Shown here: positions 34,859-43,785 of the stretch, piece after piece
How the letters are laid out: every line of letters starts with the position of its first letter
How positions within the stretch are numbered: position 1 is the stretch's first letter
Assembly: GCF_025151385.1 (NCBI RefSeq)
Contig: NZ_CP102287.1
Span: 2,976,001-3,040,000, forward strand
Origin: Hoylesella buccalis ATCC 35310
Lineage (GTDB): Bacteria > Bacteroidota > Bacteroidia > Bacteroidales > Bacteroidaceae
Reading direction: 5' to 3'
DNA: 64,000 nucleotides
Program-made: the position numbers and the translations under genes
Notes under the pieces: model-generated
Told to the model about the DNA's origin: nothing
The model's input: the letters and a program-made list of their open reading frames with translations, nothing else
Databases searched by the model: none

Positions 34859-35890
34859 TTAGATGTCGTTGTCTGGAAGAGATTCCAACAGTAGTTCGAT
34901 GAGGCGCGGCAAGGCATACTGGTCCAGATCACTTTCTTCCACCCAGATGTAGTCATCGGGCAATGCCGGTTGTTCATTGGCTTCCAAAAGATAAAAGTCA
35001 GCCTGCAAGATGCGATGCGTCAGCACGTGCTTCACACCTTTTTTCAGCAGCAAAAGCTGTCCGGGGAAGTCTGGTAGTTCTTCGTTTTCATAGAGCAACG
35101 GTTCCCATAAGCCCTGCCAAATGTCACCGGCCGCCCGACGATGAATGGCTGTTTTTCCTTGCCAGCGCACGTACACATATACCAATTTTCGCGTCTTAAT
35201 CTTTAAAGTTTTCAGTTTGATGGGCAGTTCCTCAACCTTACCTGTCCGCAAAGCCACGCAGGTTTCCGTCAAGGGACATATCAAGCAGCGAGGCGATGTG
35301 GGTGTACATTGTATCGCTCCGAAGTCCATGATGGCCTGGTTGTAGGCCGATGGCTCAGCTGCGGGCAACAACGATTGTGCCAATGCGGCAAATTCTTTCT
35401 TTCCTTCGGTGGTGTTGATGGGCGTAGAGATGCCGTAATGACGCGCCAACACCCGATACACGTTTCCGTCAACTACCGCCACCGGTAGTCCGAAGGCTAT
35501 CGATCCAATAGCTGCGGCCGTATAGTCGCCTACGCCTTTCAGGGCTTTTAGCCCATCCATCGTGTTGGGAAAATGTCCCAACTCCACCACTTGTTTGGCT
35601 GCATGGTGTAGGTTTCGCGCCCTGCTGTAGTAGCCCAGTCCCTGCCATAGCCGCAGCACTTCGTCCTCAGAAGCCGCCGCCAAATCTTCTACTTTCGGGA
35701 AACGAGCCATGAAACGCTCCCAGTAGGCCCAACCTTGCTGTATGCGTGTCTGCTGCAAAATCACCTCACTAATCCAGATGGCATATGGGTCGGTTGTCTC
35801 GCGCCATGGCATACTGCGCCCGTTCTCGCTGAACCAGCGCAGCAAGGCCAGTGTGAAAGGGCTGCTTCCCATGTCGTTTTCTTTCTTCAT
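34859..35890 (-). CDS. mutY: A/G-specific adenine DNA glycosylase MutY
   Basis: Base-excision repair enzyme of 343 aa that removes adenine mispaired with 8-oxoguanine. Catalytic Glu 42 in WISEVILQQTR, helix-hairpin-helix LKGVGDYTAAAIGSIAFG (117-134), catalytic Asp 141 in VVDGNVYRVLAR, and the [4Fe-4S] ligands C195, C202, C205, C211 with the exact C-x6-C-x2-C-x5-C spacing. The C-terminal NUDIX-like 8-oxoG-sensing domain follows (about 230-340; GDIWQGLWEPLL). Convergent with the upstream-neighbour lipoprotein gene with no spacing between the stop codons. Confidence 0.96.
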   Translation of the reverse strand: MKKENDMGSSPFTLALLRWFSENGRSMPWRETTDPYAIWISEVILQQTRIQQGWAYWERFMARFPKVEDLAAASEDEVLRLWQGLGYYSRARNLHHAAKQVVELGHFPNTMDGLKALKGVGDYTAAAIGSIAFGLPVAVVDGNVYRVLARHYGISTPINTTEGKKEFAALAQSLLPAAEPSAYNQAIMDFGAIQCTPTSPRCLICPLTETCVALRTGKVEELPIKLKTLKIKTRKLVYVYVRWQGKTAIHRRAAGDIWQGLWEPLLYENEELPDFPGQLLLLKKGVKHVLTHRILQADFYLLEANEQPALPDDYIWVEESDLDQYALPRLIELLLESLPDNDI

Positions 35891-35955
35891 TTGTTGGTGA
35901 TTTTTGTATTTCTGCTGTTGGTTTGGTTTGATGATCCACAGCCAAGTAACGGAAA

Positions 35956-35993
35956 AAGAGATTATCTTCCCCCTGTAGGGCTGATAATCTCTT
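35956..35993 (-). terminator. Terminator of the ferritin gene
   Basis: Perfect 11-base stem AAGAGATTATC (35956-35966) with GATAATCTCTT (35983-35993). On the minus strand it is followed by TTTCC. It lies 26 bases beyond the ferritin stop. Confidence 0.8.
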
Positions 35994-36018
35994 CTATGTT
36001 ACATTACATGTTTAGAGT

Positions 36019-36504
36019 CTACTTCACGCGTGAGCCGTACTGCTGGTCAAGGTTGAAGATAGCCGTGTCGCCCATACGCTTGATACGGTCCACAATACCG
36101 CTGGCGGTAGCTTCTTCCTCTACCTGCTCGCGTACAAACTGCCAGAGGAAATCCTGGGTAGCATTATCATTCTCTTCTATAGCCTTGGCGAGCAACTTGT
36201 CAATCAGGTGGCTGATGTGGCACTCGTGCTTGTAAGCGTCCTCGAAGGCATCCAGCGGGCTGGTCCATGTCTGCTTCACAGCGGGAATCTGGTTGATGAT
36301 GGCCTCACCGCCGCGCTTGATGATGTAGCTTGCCATCTGATAGGCATGATCCATTTCCTCTTCCGACTGTCTTTTCATCCAGTTTGAAAAACCGTCAAAA
36401 CCCTCTTTCTCTAAGTAGAAAGACATGGAAAGATATAAATTAGCTGAAAAAATCTCTTCAACAATCTGCTTGTTGAAAGCTTCTTGCAATGTGTTTGAAA
36501 TCAT
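36019..36504 (-). CDS. ftnA: Non-haem bacterial ferritin
   Basis: Cytoplasmic iron-storage protein of 161 aa that assembles into a 24-mer cage. Ferroxidase-centre residues are visible in the four-helix bundle: Glu in EEIFSANLYLSMSFYLEKEG (17-36), E-E-E-M-D-H-A near 48-54, and E-x-x-Y-x-H-E near 91-95. The C-terminus DQQYGSRV is short, as usual for FtnA. It takes up Fe(II) by oxidation and protects from Fenton chemistry. Single-gene unit with a -7 box upstream (36545-36538) and a strong terminator. Confidence 0.95.
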   Translation of the reverse strand: MISNTLQEAFNKQIVEEIFSANLYLSMSFYLEKEGFDGFSNWMKRQSEEEMDHAYQMASYIIKRGGEAIINQIPAVKQTWTSPLDAFEDAYKHECHISHLIDKLLAKAIEENDNATQDFLWQFVREQVEEEATASGIVDRIKRMGDTAIFNLDQQYGSRVK

Positions 36505-36537
36505 TTTCTTTAATTATTTAGTGAAACATTCTATATG

Positions 36538-36545
36538 CAAATATA
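36538..36545 (-). promoter_or_regulatory. -7 box of the ferritin gene
   Basis: Minus-strand TATATTTG, 34 bases before the start codon. No clear -33 box. Confidence 0.5.
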
Positions 36546-36806
36546 CTAATAAAATTGCAGAAAAGAGTGTCTTTGTCATTATTTTTAATATTTTTTCGGT
36601 CTGAATCTCCAAACCTAAACATATCAAAAGCCGGTATTGTAAATCACGATGCCCGACAAAGAGCGTATGCTGTCGTTTTAAAGGTGAACGACAAGATGGG
36701 CCTCATGACACAGATGAGGGTAGGAAGTGATAACATCAAGGTCGATGCCATGGTCTACAAAAGGCAATAAGCGGGGCTGTGGGTGGTTTTTAATGGCCGC
36801 CCACGC
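36546..36806. other. Gene-free spacer between ferritin and the RecD-like helicase gene
   Basis: One frame of about 70 codons (36555-36770, plus) ends in VGSDNIKVDAMVYKRQ but has no good start or ribosome-binding site; I regard it as chance. No repeat or hairpin of note. Confidence 0.4.
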
Positions 36807-38327
36807 TCAATCATCCTCATCGTACGTTTGCGTTTTAGGCCAATTAACCAAATACAAACGCTCGGTGGCTCGGGTGAAAGCGGTGTACAACCAATGCACA
36901 TAGTCGGGCGTGAGCATGTCGTCGGTCATATAGCCTTGATCCAGATAGACATGCGCCCACTGCCCACCTTGCGCCTTATGACAGGTGATGGCGTATGCGT
37001 ATTTCACCTGAATGGCATTCAACAACTTGTCTTGCCTCATCTTTTTAAGCCGTTCCCGCTTCAAGGGAATGTCGGCATAGTCGGCCATCACCTCCTGAAA
37101 CAACCGTTCGTTTTGCGCTGGTGTCAACGCTGGTGCTTCTGTGTTAAGACTGTCCAGCACGACCGTTGCTTGCAATTCGTATTGGTCGTAGTCGGGGAAT
37201 TGCAGCCAAACATCAGCAAAACGAAAGCCATACACTTCGCGCACATTCCTCACCCGCTGCACCAAGGCACGGTCTCCGTTGGCCAAAAAGGAGATTCCGT
37301 TGGTGCCGTTTCCATCTTTCTCCTCCTCTCGCATGGCCGAAGAGACAGCGGCATTATTCGCAAGCGGCGCATCGTTCACCTGCGATTCGGTGGCTTGTTG
37401 CAACCAAAAATAATTGTTCCGCACCACCATGAGCCAGTCACCGGAGCTTAATTCTTCCTCTCTGTCCAGGATGGTGTTACGGATACCGCGGTTATAGATG
37501 TTGGCCCGCTTGTTACTTCTCGTTACGACGATGGTTTCGTCCATGCCCACTTCCGAGTAACTGTCATTGAGCGTCTCAATCAATTCATCGCCCGGCACCA
37601 TCTTGATGTCAGCGAATCCATGGAAATGAATCTGGGGTAATTCGGTCAACTCGTCACGGGTGATCATCTGCCTGATGAGCGTTGCATTGTACAGTATGCC
37701 GCTCTGTCGGCTCTGTCGCAACACCTCGCTGAGCGTACACTCGTAGATTTTCAGTCCATACCCTTGTAAGAAGTCGGCGTTCAGAGCCGGGGATTCGGTC
37801 TCACCGATAGGCGGCAACTGCGCCTGATCACCGATAAGCACCATCCTACAGTTGCGCCCACCATAGACAAACTGCACCAAATCGTCTAACAGGCACCCGC
37901 TTCCGAACGACGAGTCGGGCATGCCGCGGTTGGATATCATCGAACATTCATCAACCAAGAACAGCGTGTCGGCATGGCGGTTGTAGTTGAGATTGAACAC
38001 GCCACCATCGCTTTCAAAGGTTTTCTGTCGGTATATCTGGTGATGAATGGTGTAAGCAGGGTGCGTGCTGTTCATGGCAAACACCTTTGCGGCGCGTCCG
38101 GTAGGAGCCAAGAGCATCACCTTTTGACCCAGTGACACCATGGTTCGCACGATGGCCGCAGCCAAAGAGGTCTTCCCGGTGCCTGCGCTTCCCCGCAAAA
38201 TCATCACCGCATGGGGGTCGTCATCCATCATGAAACAGGCAAAGGTGCGCAGAGCGTCGGCCTGTTCGGCTGTGGGTTCCAACGCGAATTGTCGTTTGAT
38301 TTGGAAGATAAGTTCGTCTGTGAGCAT
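36807..38327 (-). CDS. ATP-dependent RecD-like DNA helicase (superfamily 1)
   Basis: Helicase of 506 aa, shorter than RecD2 (about 700+) and without its N-terminal OB/HhH region. Walker A GSAGTGKTS (46-54), Walker B LVDECSM near 117, motif III GDQAQLPPI near 165, and the C-terminal UvrD_C_2 block VKYAYAITCHKAQGGQWAHVYLD near 445 followed by YTAFTRATERLYLV. Such proteins are 5'-to-3' DNA helicases for repair. It is divergent from a pseudopilin-like gene with overlapping promoters (38390-38432); the four-gene neighbourhood up to rsmD looks conserved in Bacteroidales as far as I recall. Confidence 0.9.
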   Translation of the reverse strand: MLTDELIFQIKRQFALEPTAEQADALRTFACFMMDDDPHAVMILRGSAGTGKTSLAAAIVRTMVSLGQKVMLLAPTGRAAKVFAMNSTHPAYTIHHQIYRQKTFESDGGVFNLNYNRHADTLFLVDECSMISNRGMPDSSFGSGCLLDDLVQFVYGGRNCRMVLIGDQAQLPPIGETESPALNADFLQGYGLKIYECTLSEVLRQSRQSGILYNATLIRQMITRDELTELPQIHFHGFADIKMVPGDELIETLNDSYSEVGMDETIVVTRSNKRANIYNRGIRNTILDREEELSSGDWLMVVRNNYFWLQQATESQVNDAPLANNAAVSSAMREEEKDGNGTNGISFLANGDRALVQRVRNVREVYGFRFADVWLQFPDYDQYELQATVVLDSLNTEAPALTPAQNERLFQEVMADYADIPLKRERLKKMRQDKLLNAIQVKYAYAITCHKAQGGQWAHVYLDQGYMTDDMLTPDYVHWLYTAFTRATERLYLVNWPKTQTYDEDD

Positions 38328-38389
38328 GTGTTCAGAAAGAGATAGAATGAGAAATTTACCGATTTGACGGTTTATTGGAAACTATTTTG

Positions 38390-38397
38390 TACTTTTG
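38390..38397 (+). promoter_or_regulatory. -7 box of the pseudopilin-DUF3822-rsmD operon
   Basis: TACTTTTG, 51 bases before the ATG at 38448; a TTTG at 38363-38366 gives a long 23-base spacer. Confidence 0.5.
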
Positions 38398-38424
38398 CAA
38401 GTGTAAGATGATTCGCCATACGCA

Positions 38425-38432
38425 CAAAGATA
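38425..38432 (-). promoter_or_regulatory. -7 box of the RecD-like helicase gene
   Basis: Minus-strand TATCTTTG, about 98 bases before the helicase start. A CAA at 38455-38457 gives a -33 TTG with a 22-base spacer, inside the first codons of the plus-strand gene. The two promoters face each other. Confidence 0.5.
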
Positions 38433-38447
38433 CAACAAAAATCGGTC

Positions 38448-38930
38448 ATGAAAGTCAAAGTAAAGCATAATTATCTTTTAACCTGCTGCGTCTTGATTCT
38501 GGCCATCTTGTGCATCTTGAGCATCTACGGTCCCATCCGCTTCAAGCAGCAACAGACAGAGCGAGAAACGGAAGTGAAGCACCATTTGGTGCAAATACGC
38601 TTGGCCGAAGAGAAATACCGCATGGCCACGGGAGGCTATACCGCCAGCTTCGACACCCTGATACGTCGGGGCTTGCTGACCGACTCTCTGCGGTTTGTTC
38701 CGCATACCAACCACAAGCAGTTCGAGATAGAAACAGCCATGCAACTCACTAAGTCGGGGCGACAGCTGCCATTGATGGAATGCAGGGCCTATTATGCTGA
38801 CTTTTTACAGGGATTGGACAAACAAGCCATCCAACAACTGATAGACGACGAGAATGCAGCGGGACGCTTTCCCGGACTGAAAATCGGTGACCTTAACACT
38901 TCAAACAACAATGCCGGAAACTGGGAATGA
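38448..38930 (+). CDS. Pseudopilin-like single-span membrane protein
   Basis: Protein of 160 aa with one N-terminal transmembrane helix (about 9-28, LLTCCVLILAILCILSIYGPI), then a long charged helix and the segment LAEEKYRMATGGYTASFDTLI (about 52-72). That pattern (TM helix, amphipathic helix, then A-E-x-x-Y-x-x-x-x-G-x-Y) recalls type II secretion and type IV pilus pseudopilins, but no prepilin peptidase site (G-F-x-x-x-E) is present. It overlaps the next gene by 20 bases, which suggests coupled translation with DUF3822. Function unknown. Confidence 0.75.
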   Translation: MKVKVKHNYLLTCCVLILAILCILSIYGPIRFKQQQTERETEVKHHLVQIRLAEEKYRMATGGYTASFDTLIRRGLLTDSLRFVPHTNHKQFEIETAMQLTKSGRQLPLMECRAYYADFLQGLDKQAIQQLIDDENAAGRFPGLKIGDLNTSNNNAGNWE

Positions 38931-39729
38931 CATACAAAGAAAGAGAGCAAGGCTGACTTTCAGAGTCAGTCAGCACTCCTTGAGTTTCTCCGTGATAGAC
39001 AATTCCACGGAGAGCCAATTGGCTTTCGAGCCTTATATCCTCAAGAGTGGCATTTCGTTGGCTGCCAATTTACGCGAAGCCTTTGAAGAAAGCGACCTGC
39101 TCTCGTATGGCTACCAACGGGCACAGGTGATGGTCGACTCGCCTGTTCTGATGATTCCCATTGACGAATTTGATGAAAGTGTCATCGAAATCCTTTACCA
39201 TCACACCTTCATCGGGCATGGCGACAGCGCAGTGTTGCACGCCATTCTGCCCAATCTCAATGCTGTGGCCGTGTTCTCCATGAACAAAGACCTGAAATTG
39301 GTTATCACAGACCACTTCAACGACGTGCGCTTCCACCCCATGTTGCAGTCGGTTTGGAGCTATCTACATAAGCGAAGTTTCACGGGAGCGCACCAAAAAC
39401 TGTACGCATACTTTCATGATAAGAAGGTAGACGTGTTCTGTTTTCAACACAACCGCTTCAAGTTTTGCAACACGTTCAATGCGGCAAGTGCGCAAGATGC
39501 CATCTACTTCCTGCTGTACGCATGGAAGTTGCTGGCTTTGGACACCGAGAAAGACGAGCTGCATATAGCGGGCGACGTTCCCGAACGCAAATGGTTGACC
39601 GACAACCTTCACCGCTATTTGCAAAAAGTGTATTACATCAATCCCGCAGCAGAGTTCAACCGTGCCCCCATCATCAACATTAAAGGAATCACATTCGACC
39701 TTATCACCCTCTTTTTGAAAGGAAAATAA
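38911..39729 (+). CDS. DUF3822 family protein
   Basis: Protein of 272 aa in a family of unknown function restricted, as far as I know, to Bacteroidota. The start at 38911 (MPETGND) overlaps the end of the upstream gene; a GTG at 38887 in the same frame is an alternative. Recognisable segments: LSFSVIDNSTESQLAFEPY near 23, VMVDSPVLMIPIDEFDE near 73, AVLHAILPNLNAVAVFSMNKDL near 100, and NTFNAASAQDAIYFLLYAWKLLALD near 187. The repeated beta-beta-alpha feel suggests an actin/ASKHA-like fold, which is inference. Its stop codon overlaps the rsmD start (TAATG). Confidence 0.8.
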   Translation: MPETGNDIQRKRARLTFRVSQHSLSFSVIDNSTESQLAFEPYILKSGISLAANLREAFEESDLLSYGYQRAQVMVDSPVLMIPIDEFDESVIEILYHHTFIGHGDSAVLHAILPNLNAVAVFSMNKDLKLVITDHFNDVRFHPMLQSVWSYLHKRSFTGAHQKLYAYFHDKKVDVFCFQHNRFKFCNTFNAASAQDAIYFLLYAWKLLALDTEKDELHIAGDVPERKWLTDNLHRYLQKVYYINPAAEFNRAPIINIKGITFDLITLFLKGK

Positions 39730-40271
39730 TGCGCATCATCACAGGCTTATACAAGGGAAGACACTTCGACATACCCCACACGTTCAAAGCCAGACCCACG
39801 ACAGACTATGCTAAAGAGAGCATTTTCAACGTGCTGAACGGCTACATTGACTTTGAAGGAGCCATGGCTTTAGACCTCTTTGCTGGCACTGGCAGCATCT
39901 CCATGGAACTGTTGTCGCGTGGGTGTGAGCAGGTAGTGAGCGTGGAAGCCGACCGCGACCACGCCAACTTGATTCGCCATTGCATGCAGAAATTAGGAAC
40001 AGAGAAGAATGTTTTGATTCGAGGGGATGTGTTTCGCTTCCTGAAAAATTGCCATCAACAGTTCGATTTCATCTTCGCTGACCCTCCATACACCTTACCC
40101 GAACTGGAGAAGATACCCTCACTTGTTCTGCAATATGACCTGCTGAAGCCAAACGGCGTATTCGTATTCGAACACGGAAAGAAGAATGATTTCAGCACAT
40201 TGCCGCAATATGTCGAACACAGACACTACGGCAGCGTCAACTTTACCATATTCCAATCCAAAGACATGTAA
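39729..40271 (+). CDS. rsmD: 16S rRNA (guanine-N2)-methyltransferase RsmD
   Basis: SAM-dependent enzyme of 180 aa that methylates G966 (E. coli numbering) of 16S rRNA in the assembled 30S subunit. It opens MRIITGLYKGR, then RPTTDYAKESIFNVL (22-36), SAM-binding DLFAGTGSISME (49-60), and catalytic DPPY (118-121). Start and upstream stop overlap in TAATG, so translation is coupled with DUF3822. Third gene of the pseudopilin-DUF3822-rsmD operon. Confidence 0.95.
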   Translation: MRIITGLYKGRHFDIPHTFKARPTTDYAKESIFNVLNGYIDFEGAMALDLFAGTGSISMELLSRGCEQVVSVEADRDHANLIRHCMQKLGTEKNVLIRGDVFRFLKNCHQQFDFIFADPPYTLPELEKIPSLVLQYDLLKPNGVFVFEHGKKNDFSTLPQYVEHRHYGSVNFTIFQSKDM

Positions 40272-40293
40272 TCGCTGACGAAGGGAAGCGCCA

Positions 40294-41718
40294 TCATAGA
40301 AGCGGAGCAAGCAGACGTACCAGCGACTCCCAAAGCCTGTTTAAGAACGGCCTACGCATGAAATCTGTCAGCCTGTCGACAAGCACACACGATTCCTGAT
40401 CGGTCAAAAAGACCTGCTTCATGCGCAAAGCCAGCTCCTCATCATAAAAGAAAATGTTAGCCTCGAAGTTGTTTTCAAAGCTACGGAAGTCGATGTTAGT
40501 GGATCCACATGTACACAAACTGTCATCAGCCACCAAGAGTTTAGAATGATTGAATCCCGCTTTGTAGAAATAAACCTTCACGCCCGCCTCAATCATGATA
40601 GGGATATACGACCTGCTGGCCCATTCAACTAACTTCACGTCCCCATGCCTTGGCAGCATCAGTCGCACGTCAACACCAGTCAAGGCCGCTGTGCGAATGG
40701 CGAAAAGCACTGGCTCCGTGGGTAGAAAATAAGGTGTTTCCATGTAGACATAATGGCGGGCTTCGAGCAAGATGCGCACATATCCCTGCATTATTTCAGG
40801 CCAAGGCGAGATAGGACTGCTGGTCACAACCTGCGCAAGACAATTGTTTACGATGGGTTGTTCAAAGGGTGGATAATACTTTTGACTGCTGATGAGCGTC
40901 CTATCCACGAAATACCAATCTACCAAAAAGGCACGCTGTATGGCGTACACAGCTCCCCCGCGCACCTTCATGTGCGTATCTCTCCATGGCTGTTTGGCCG
41001 AACCGCGTATGTAGCGCATGGCAATGTTCATGCCACCGATAAAACCAATCTGCCCATCTACGACGGCCAGCTTGCGGTGATTGCGGTAGTTTACCTTGCC
41101 AGTGAATGCCGGAAAGTGCACAGGCATGAAAGAACGCACATCAACACCAGCGTTGCGAAGCCGCTCAAAGTACCTGCCGGGAACCTTCCAACAACCCACA
41201 TAGTCGTAAATCAGTCGCACCTCAACACCCTCCCGCGCCTTATCTATCAAGGCATCGGCAATCAACTGCGACAGCGGGTCGTCTTCAATAATGTACGTGT
41301 CGATGTGTATGTGATGTTTGGCACTGCCTATCGCCTTGAGTAACCCCAGGAAGAAGTCGGCCCCTTCGGTATAGATTTCCACCTCGTTGTCCTTGAATGG
41401 CAACGACATGTTTTGATTGGCGAACAGCTGAATCAACGGTTGATACCGTTCGGGTAGCATCAAATCTTTCTGTTCGGCAAACTCCAACATCGAACGCTTG
41501 GTGAGTTGGTCGATGCTTCGCTGACTCATCATACGCTGCTTGCGTGTGTTTTGGCCGAAGAAGAAATAAAGAATGATGCCCACGATGGGTAAGAAAATGA
41601 GCACAAGCAACCACGCCATTGTCTTCGACGGCTGTCGGTTGTCCAACAAGACGGTGACAATGGTGGCGATAATGATGATCAAATAGATCAAGATAAGCGT
41701 CCAATGAAGGTAAACCAT
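40294..41718 (-). CDS. cls: Cardiolipin synthase (phospholipase D family)
   Basis: Membrane enzyme of about 474 aa that joins two phosphatidylglycerols into cardiolipin. I start it at 41718 (MVYLHWTLILIYLIIIIATIV), where two N-terminal transmembrane helices begin at once (about 3-23 and 33-52), not at the ATG at 41790. Two HKD motifs are intact: H-R-K-L-A-V-V-D near 214 and H-S-K-L-L-V-A-D near 391, each followed by a G-G/G-S segment. It lies 80 bases downstream of dnaG on the same strand and may be cotranscribed with it; no promoter box is visible in the gap. Confidence 0.93.
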   Translation of the reverse strand: MVYLHWTLILIYLIIIIATIVTVLLDNRQPSKTMAWLLVLIFLPIVGIILYFFFGQNTRKQRMMSQRSIDQLTKRSMLEFAEQKDLMLPERYQPLIQLFANQNMSLPFKDNEVEIYTEGADFFLGLLKAIGSAKHHIHIDTYIIEDDPLSQLIADALIDKAREGVEVRLIYDYVGCWKVPGRYFERLRNAGVDVRSFMPVHFPAFTGKVNYRNHRKLAVVDGQIGFIGGMNIAMRYIRGSAKQPWRDTHMKVRGGAVYAIQRAFLVDWYFVDRTLISSQKYYPPFEQPIVNNCLAQVVTSSPISPWPEIMQGYVRILLEARHYVYMETPYFLPTEPVLFAIRTAALTGVDVRLMLPRHGDVKLVEWASRSYIPIMIEAGVKVYFYKAGFNHSKLLVADDSLCTCGSTNIDFRSFENNFEANIFFYDEELALRMKQVFLTDQESCVLVDRLTDFMRRPFLNRLWESLVRLLAPLL

Positions 41719-41798
41719 AGTATTGTTTATGCTGCAGGCAAGTCCGATTTGTCGGTCGGTTGGCACGACAAAGTCGCACCAGCGTGTCATTTTCGGTG

Positions 41799-43784
41799 TT
41801 ACACGATGATGTTGTTGCCCAACTGTTTGGCCAAGGTATTGCGTATTTGGTGCATGTCTTTATATTCCAGCATGAGCTGTTGCATGCGTTCAGCGTCGTT
41901 CGACGCCTCAGCTATCTCGCGCATCAGGTCTTTCAACCGCTGTTCAACATAGTCCATGCGGTAGTCCTTCACCAAGTGGATGGTATGGTTTCGGAGATCC
42001 TCTTGCGCCTCTCTCGCCAATTGTTCCTCGTCGACGTATTTCGTTTCAGATGCTGGTTTTTGTGTTTCCATCACCTGATAAGCATCCATGCTCAACCTGC
42101 TGGCCAGTTTGCTGATTTCAATATCATCATGATGCACGAAGTATTGTTCAGCCACAAAGCCTTCTTCTCCGCTGTGACTGACAGCCTCTGACAGGATGCG
42201 CCTGTAGAGTTCGTTGCCCAATTGCAGCTGGTCACCATTCAGGATGTAGTCGATATATTGAGCCACGGTGAAGTTTACGACGTTGTGATTATCATCTTCC
42301 ACGCCCTCGTAAATCAGCTGTTCGCCCTTCCTAATCACCAGTTGGATGAGCATCAGTTCTACCTTCGAAGCCTGTGCCATGGGTTTTGCAGACGGTGTGG
42401 GGTGGGAAACGGGCACGGATTGCGCCGCCTGCATGGCCGTTCTTTGCTGCTCTGTGGTTCTGGCACCTCGATTTTCTCGGATGTAACGATTCATGGTGTT
42501 AATCAAAGTCTGCTCACTCATCCCGATTCTGCGCGCGCAATCCTGCACATAAGTATCACGCAAAATCTGATTGGGTACCACGGCAATGCTGCTGATGATG
42601 GAGTTGATGCCCTCCGAACGCTTGAAGGGGTCGGCGACGTTGCTCACCAGCATGTCGGTCTTGAACTGTATGAAGTCAACCTGATGCTTGTCGATGTATG
42701 CCTTGAAGTCATCGGCCGAATGTTTTCGTGCAAAGCTGTCAGGGTCGTCACCGTCAGGCAAAAGCAGTATCTTCACATTCATGCCCTCACTCAAGAGCAT
42801 GTCCATTCCTCGGAAGGCCGCATGGATGCCGGCAGCGTCACCATCATATAATAAGGTAATGTTGGACGTGAATCGGTGCAGAATGTGAATCTGATGCATG
42901 CTGAGCGCCGTTCCTGAGTTGGCCACCACGTTCTCTACGCCGCACTGGTGCATGGAGATTACGTCGGTATAGCCCTCCACCATGTACACCCAGTCTTCTT
43001 TCGCGATGGCCTTCTTGGCCTGATAGATGCCGTATAGCTCACGGTCTTTTTGGTAAATCTCTGATGCCGGCGAGTTGACATATTTCTGATTAACCCCCTT
43101 GGTTCGCGAGTCGAGCACCCTACCGCCAAAACCTACCACCTTGCCGTTGAGTCCTATCCACGGAAAGATAACCCGCCCGCTGTACCGGTCGATTAAATCA
43201 CCGCGGTCGGTTTTATAACAAATGCCCGTTTTCAGTAAGAACTCTTCCTGATAACCCTTGCCGATAGCCGTGCTGGCCAACCGCGTTCGGTCAGGCAAGT
43301 CGTACCCCAACTGGAACTTCCGGATGATGTCGTCGCGAAAACCACGGCTGCGAAAATACTGCATGCCAATGGCTTGTCCGTCCGGGTGGTTGTGCAACAA
43401 GTCGCTGAAATAGCCCGCTGCCCACTCGTTGACGATGAACATCGACTCGCGCTCGCTCTGTTCGCGCCGTTCCTCATCCGTCATCTCGCGTTCACGGATT
43501 TCAATATGATACTTGCGAGCCAGCCAACGTAGGGCCTCGGGATAATTCATCTGCTCGTGTTCCATGATAAACCCGATGGCGTTTCCACCCTTTCCGCACC
43601 CGAAACAATGGCAGGTACCGCGGGCAGGTGAAACGATGAACGAGGGTGTTTTCTCGTTATGAAACGGACAAAGACCTTTGTAGTTGGCGCCACTCTTGCG
43701 AAGTGTCACAAACTCACTCACCACATCCACGATGTTGGCCGTGTCTTTTATCCGTTCAACGGTGGCTCTGTCTATCATAGTCAT
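41799..43784 (-). CDS. dnaG: DNA primase
   Basis: RNA primer synthase of 661 aa for replication. N-terminal zinc-binding domain C39-x2-H42 ... C60-x2-C63 (CPFHNEKTPSF and CFGCGKGG), RNA polymerase core, TOPRIM with EGYTDV near 265 and YDGDAAG near 313, then a C-terminal helicase-binding region rich in Gln and Met. The second ATG (43778, MIDRATVERIKD) is a likely true start, because a TAACTTTG box ends only 2 bases before the first ATG. Essential gene, intact. Confidence 0.96.
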   Translation of the reverse strand: MTMIDRATVERIKDTANIVDVVSEFVTLRKSGANYKGLCPFHNEKTPSFIVSPARGTCHCFGCGKGGNAIGFIMEHEQMNYPEALRWLARKYHIEIREREMTDEERREQSERESMFIVNEWAAGYFSDLLHNHPDGQAIGMQYFRSRGFRDDIIRKFQLGYDLPDRTRLASTAIGKGYQEEFLLKTGICYKTDRGDLIDRYSGRVIFPWIGLNGKVVGFGGRVLDSRTKGVNQKYVNSPASEIYQKDRELYGIYQAKKAIAKEDWVYMVEGYTDVISMHQCGVENVVANSGTALSMHQIHILHRFTSNITLLYDGDAAGIHAAFRGMDMLLSEGMNVKILLLPDGDDPDSFARKHSADDFKAYIDKHQVDFIQFKTDMLVSNVADPFKRSEGINSIISSIAVVPNQILRDTYVQDCARRIGMSEQTLINTMNRYIRENRGARTTEQQRTAMQAAQSVPVSHPTPSAKPMAQASKVELMLIQLVIRKGEQLIYEGVEDDNHNVVNFTVAQYIDYILNGDQLQLGNELYRRILSEAVSHSGEEGFVAEQYFVHHDDIEISKLASRLSMDAYQVMETQKPASETKYVDEEQLAREAQEDLRNHTIHLVKDYRMDYVEQRLKDLMREIAEASNDAERMQQLMLEYKDMHQIRNTLAKQLGNNIIV

Positions 43785-43785
43785 G

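Noticed and set aside
36555..36770. A 71-codon gene between ferritin and the helicase
   Set aside because: No good start codon, no ribosome-binding site and no family features; it begins inside the ferritin promoter region.
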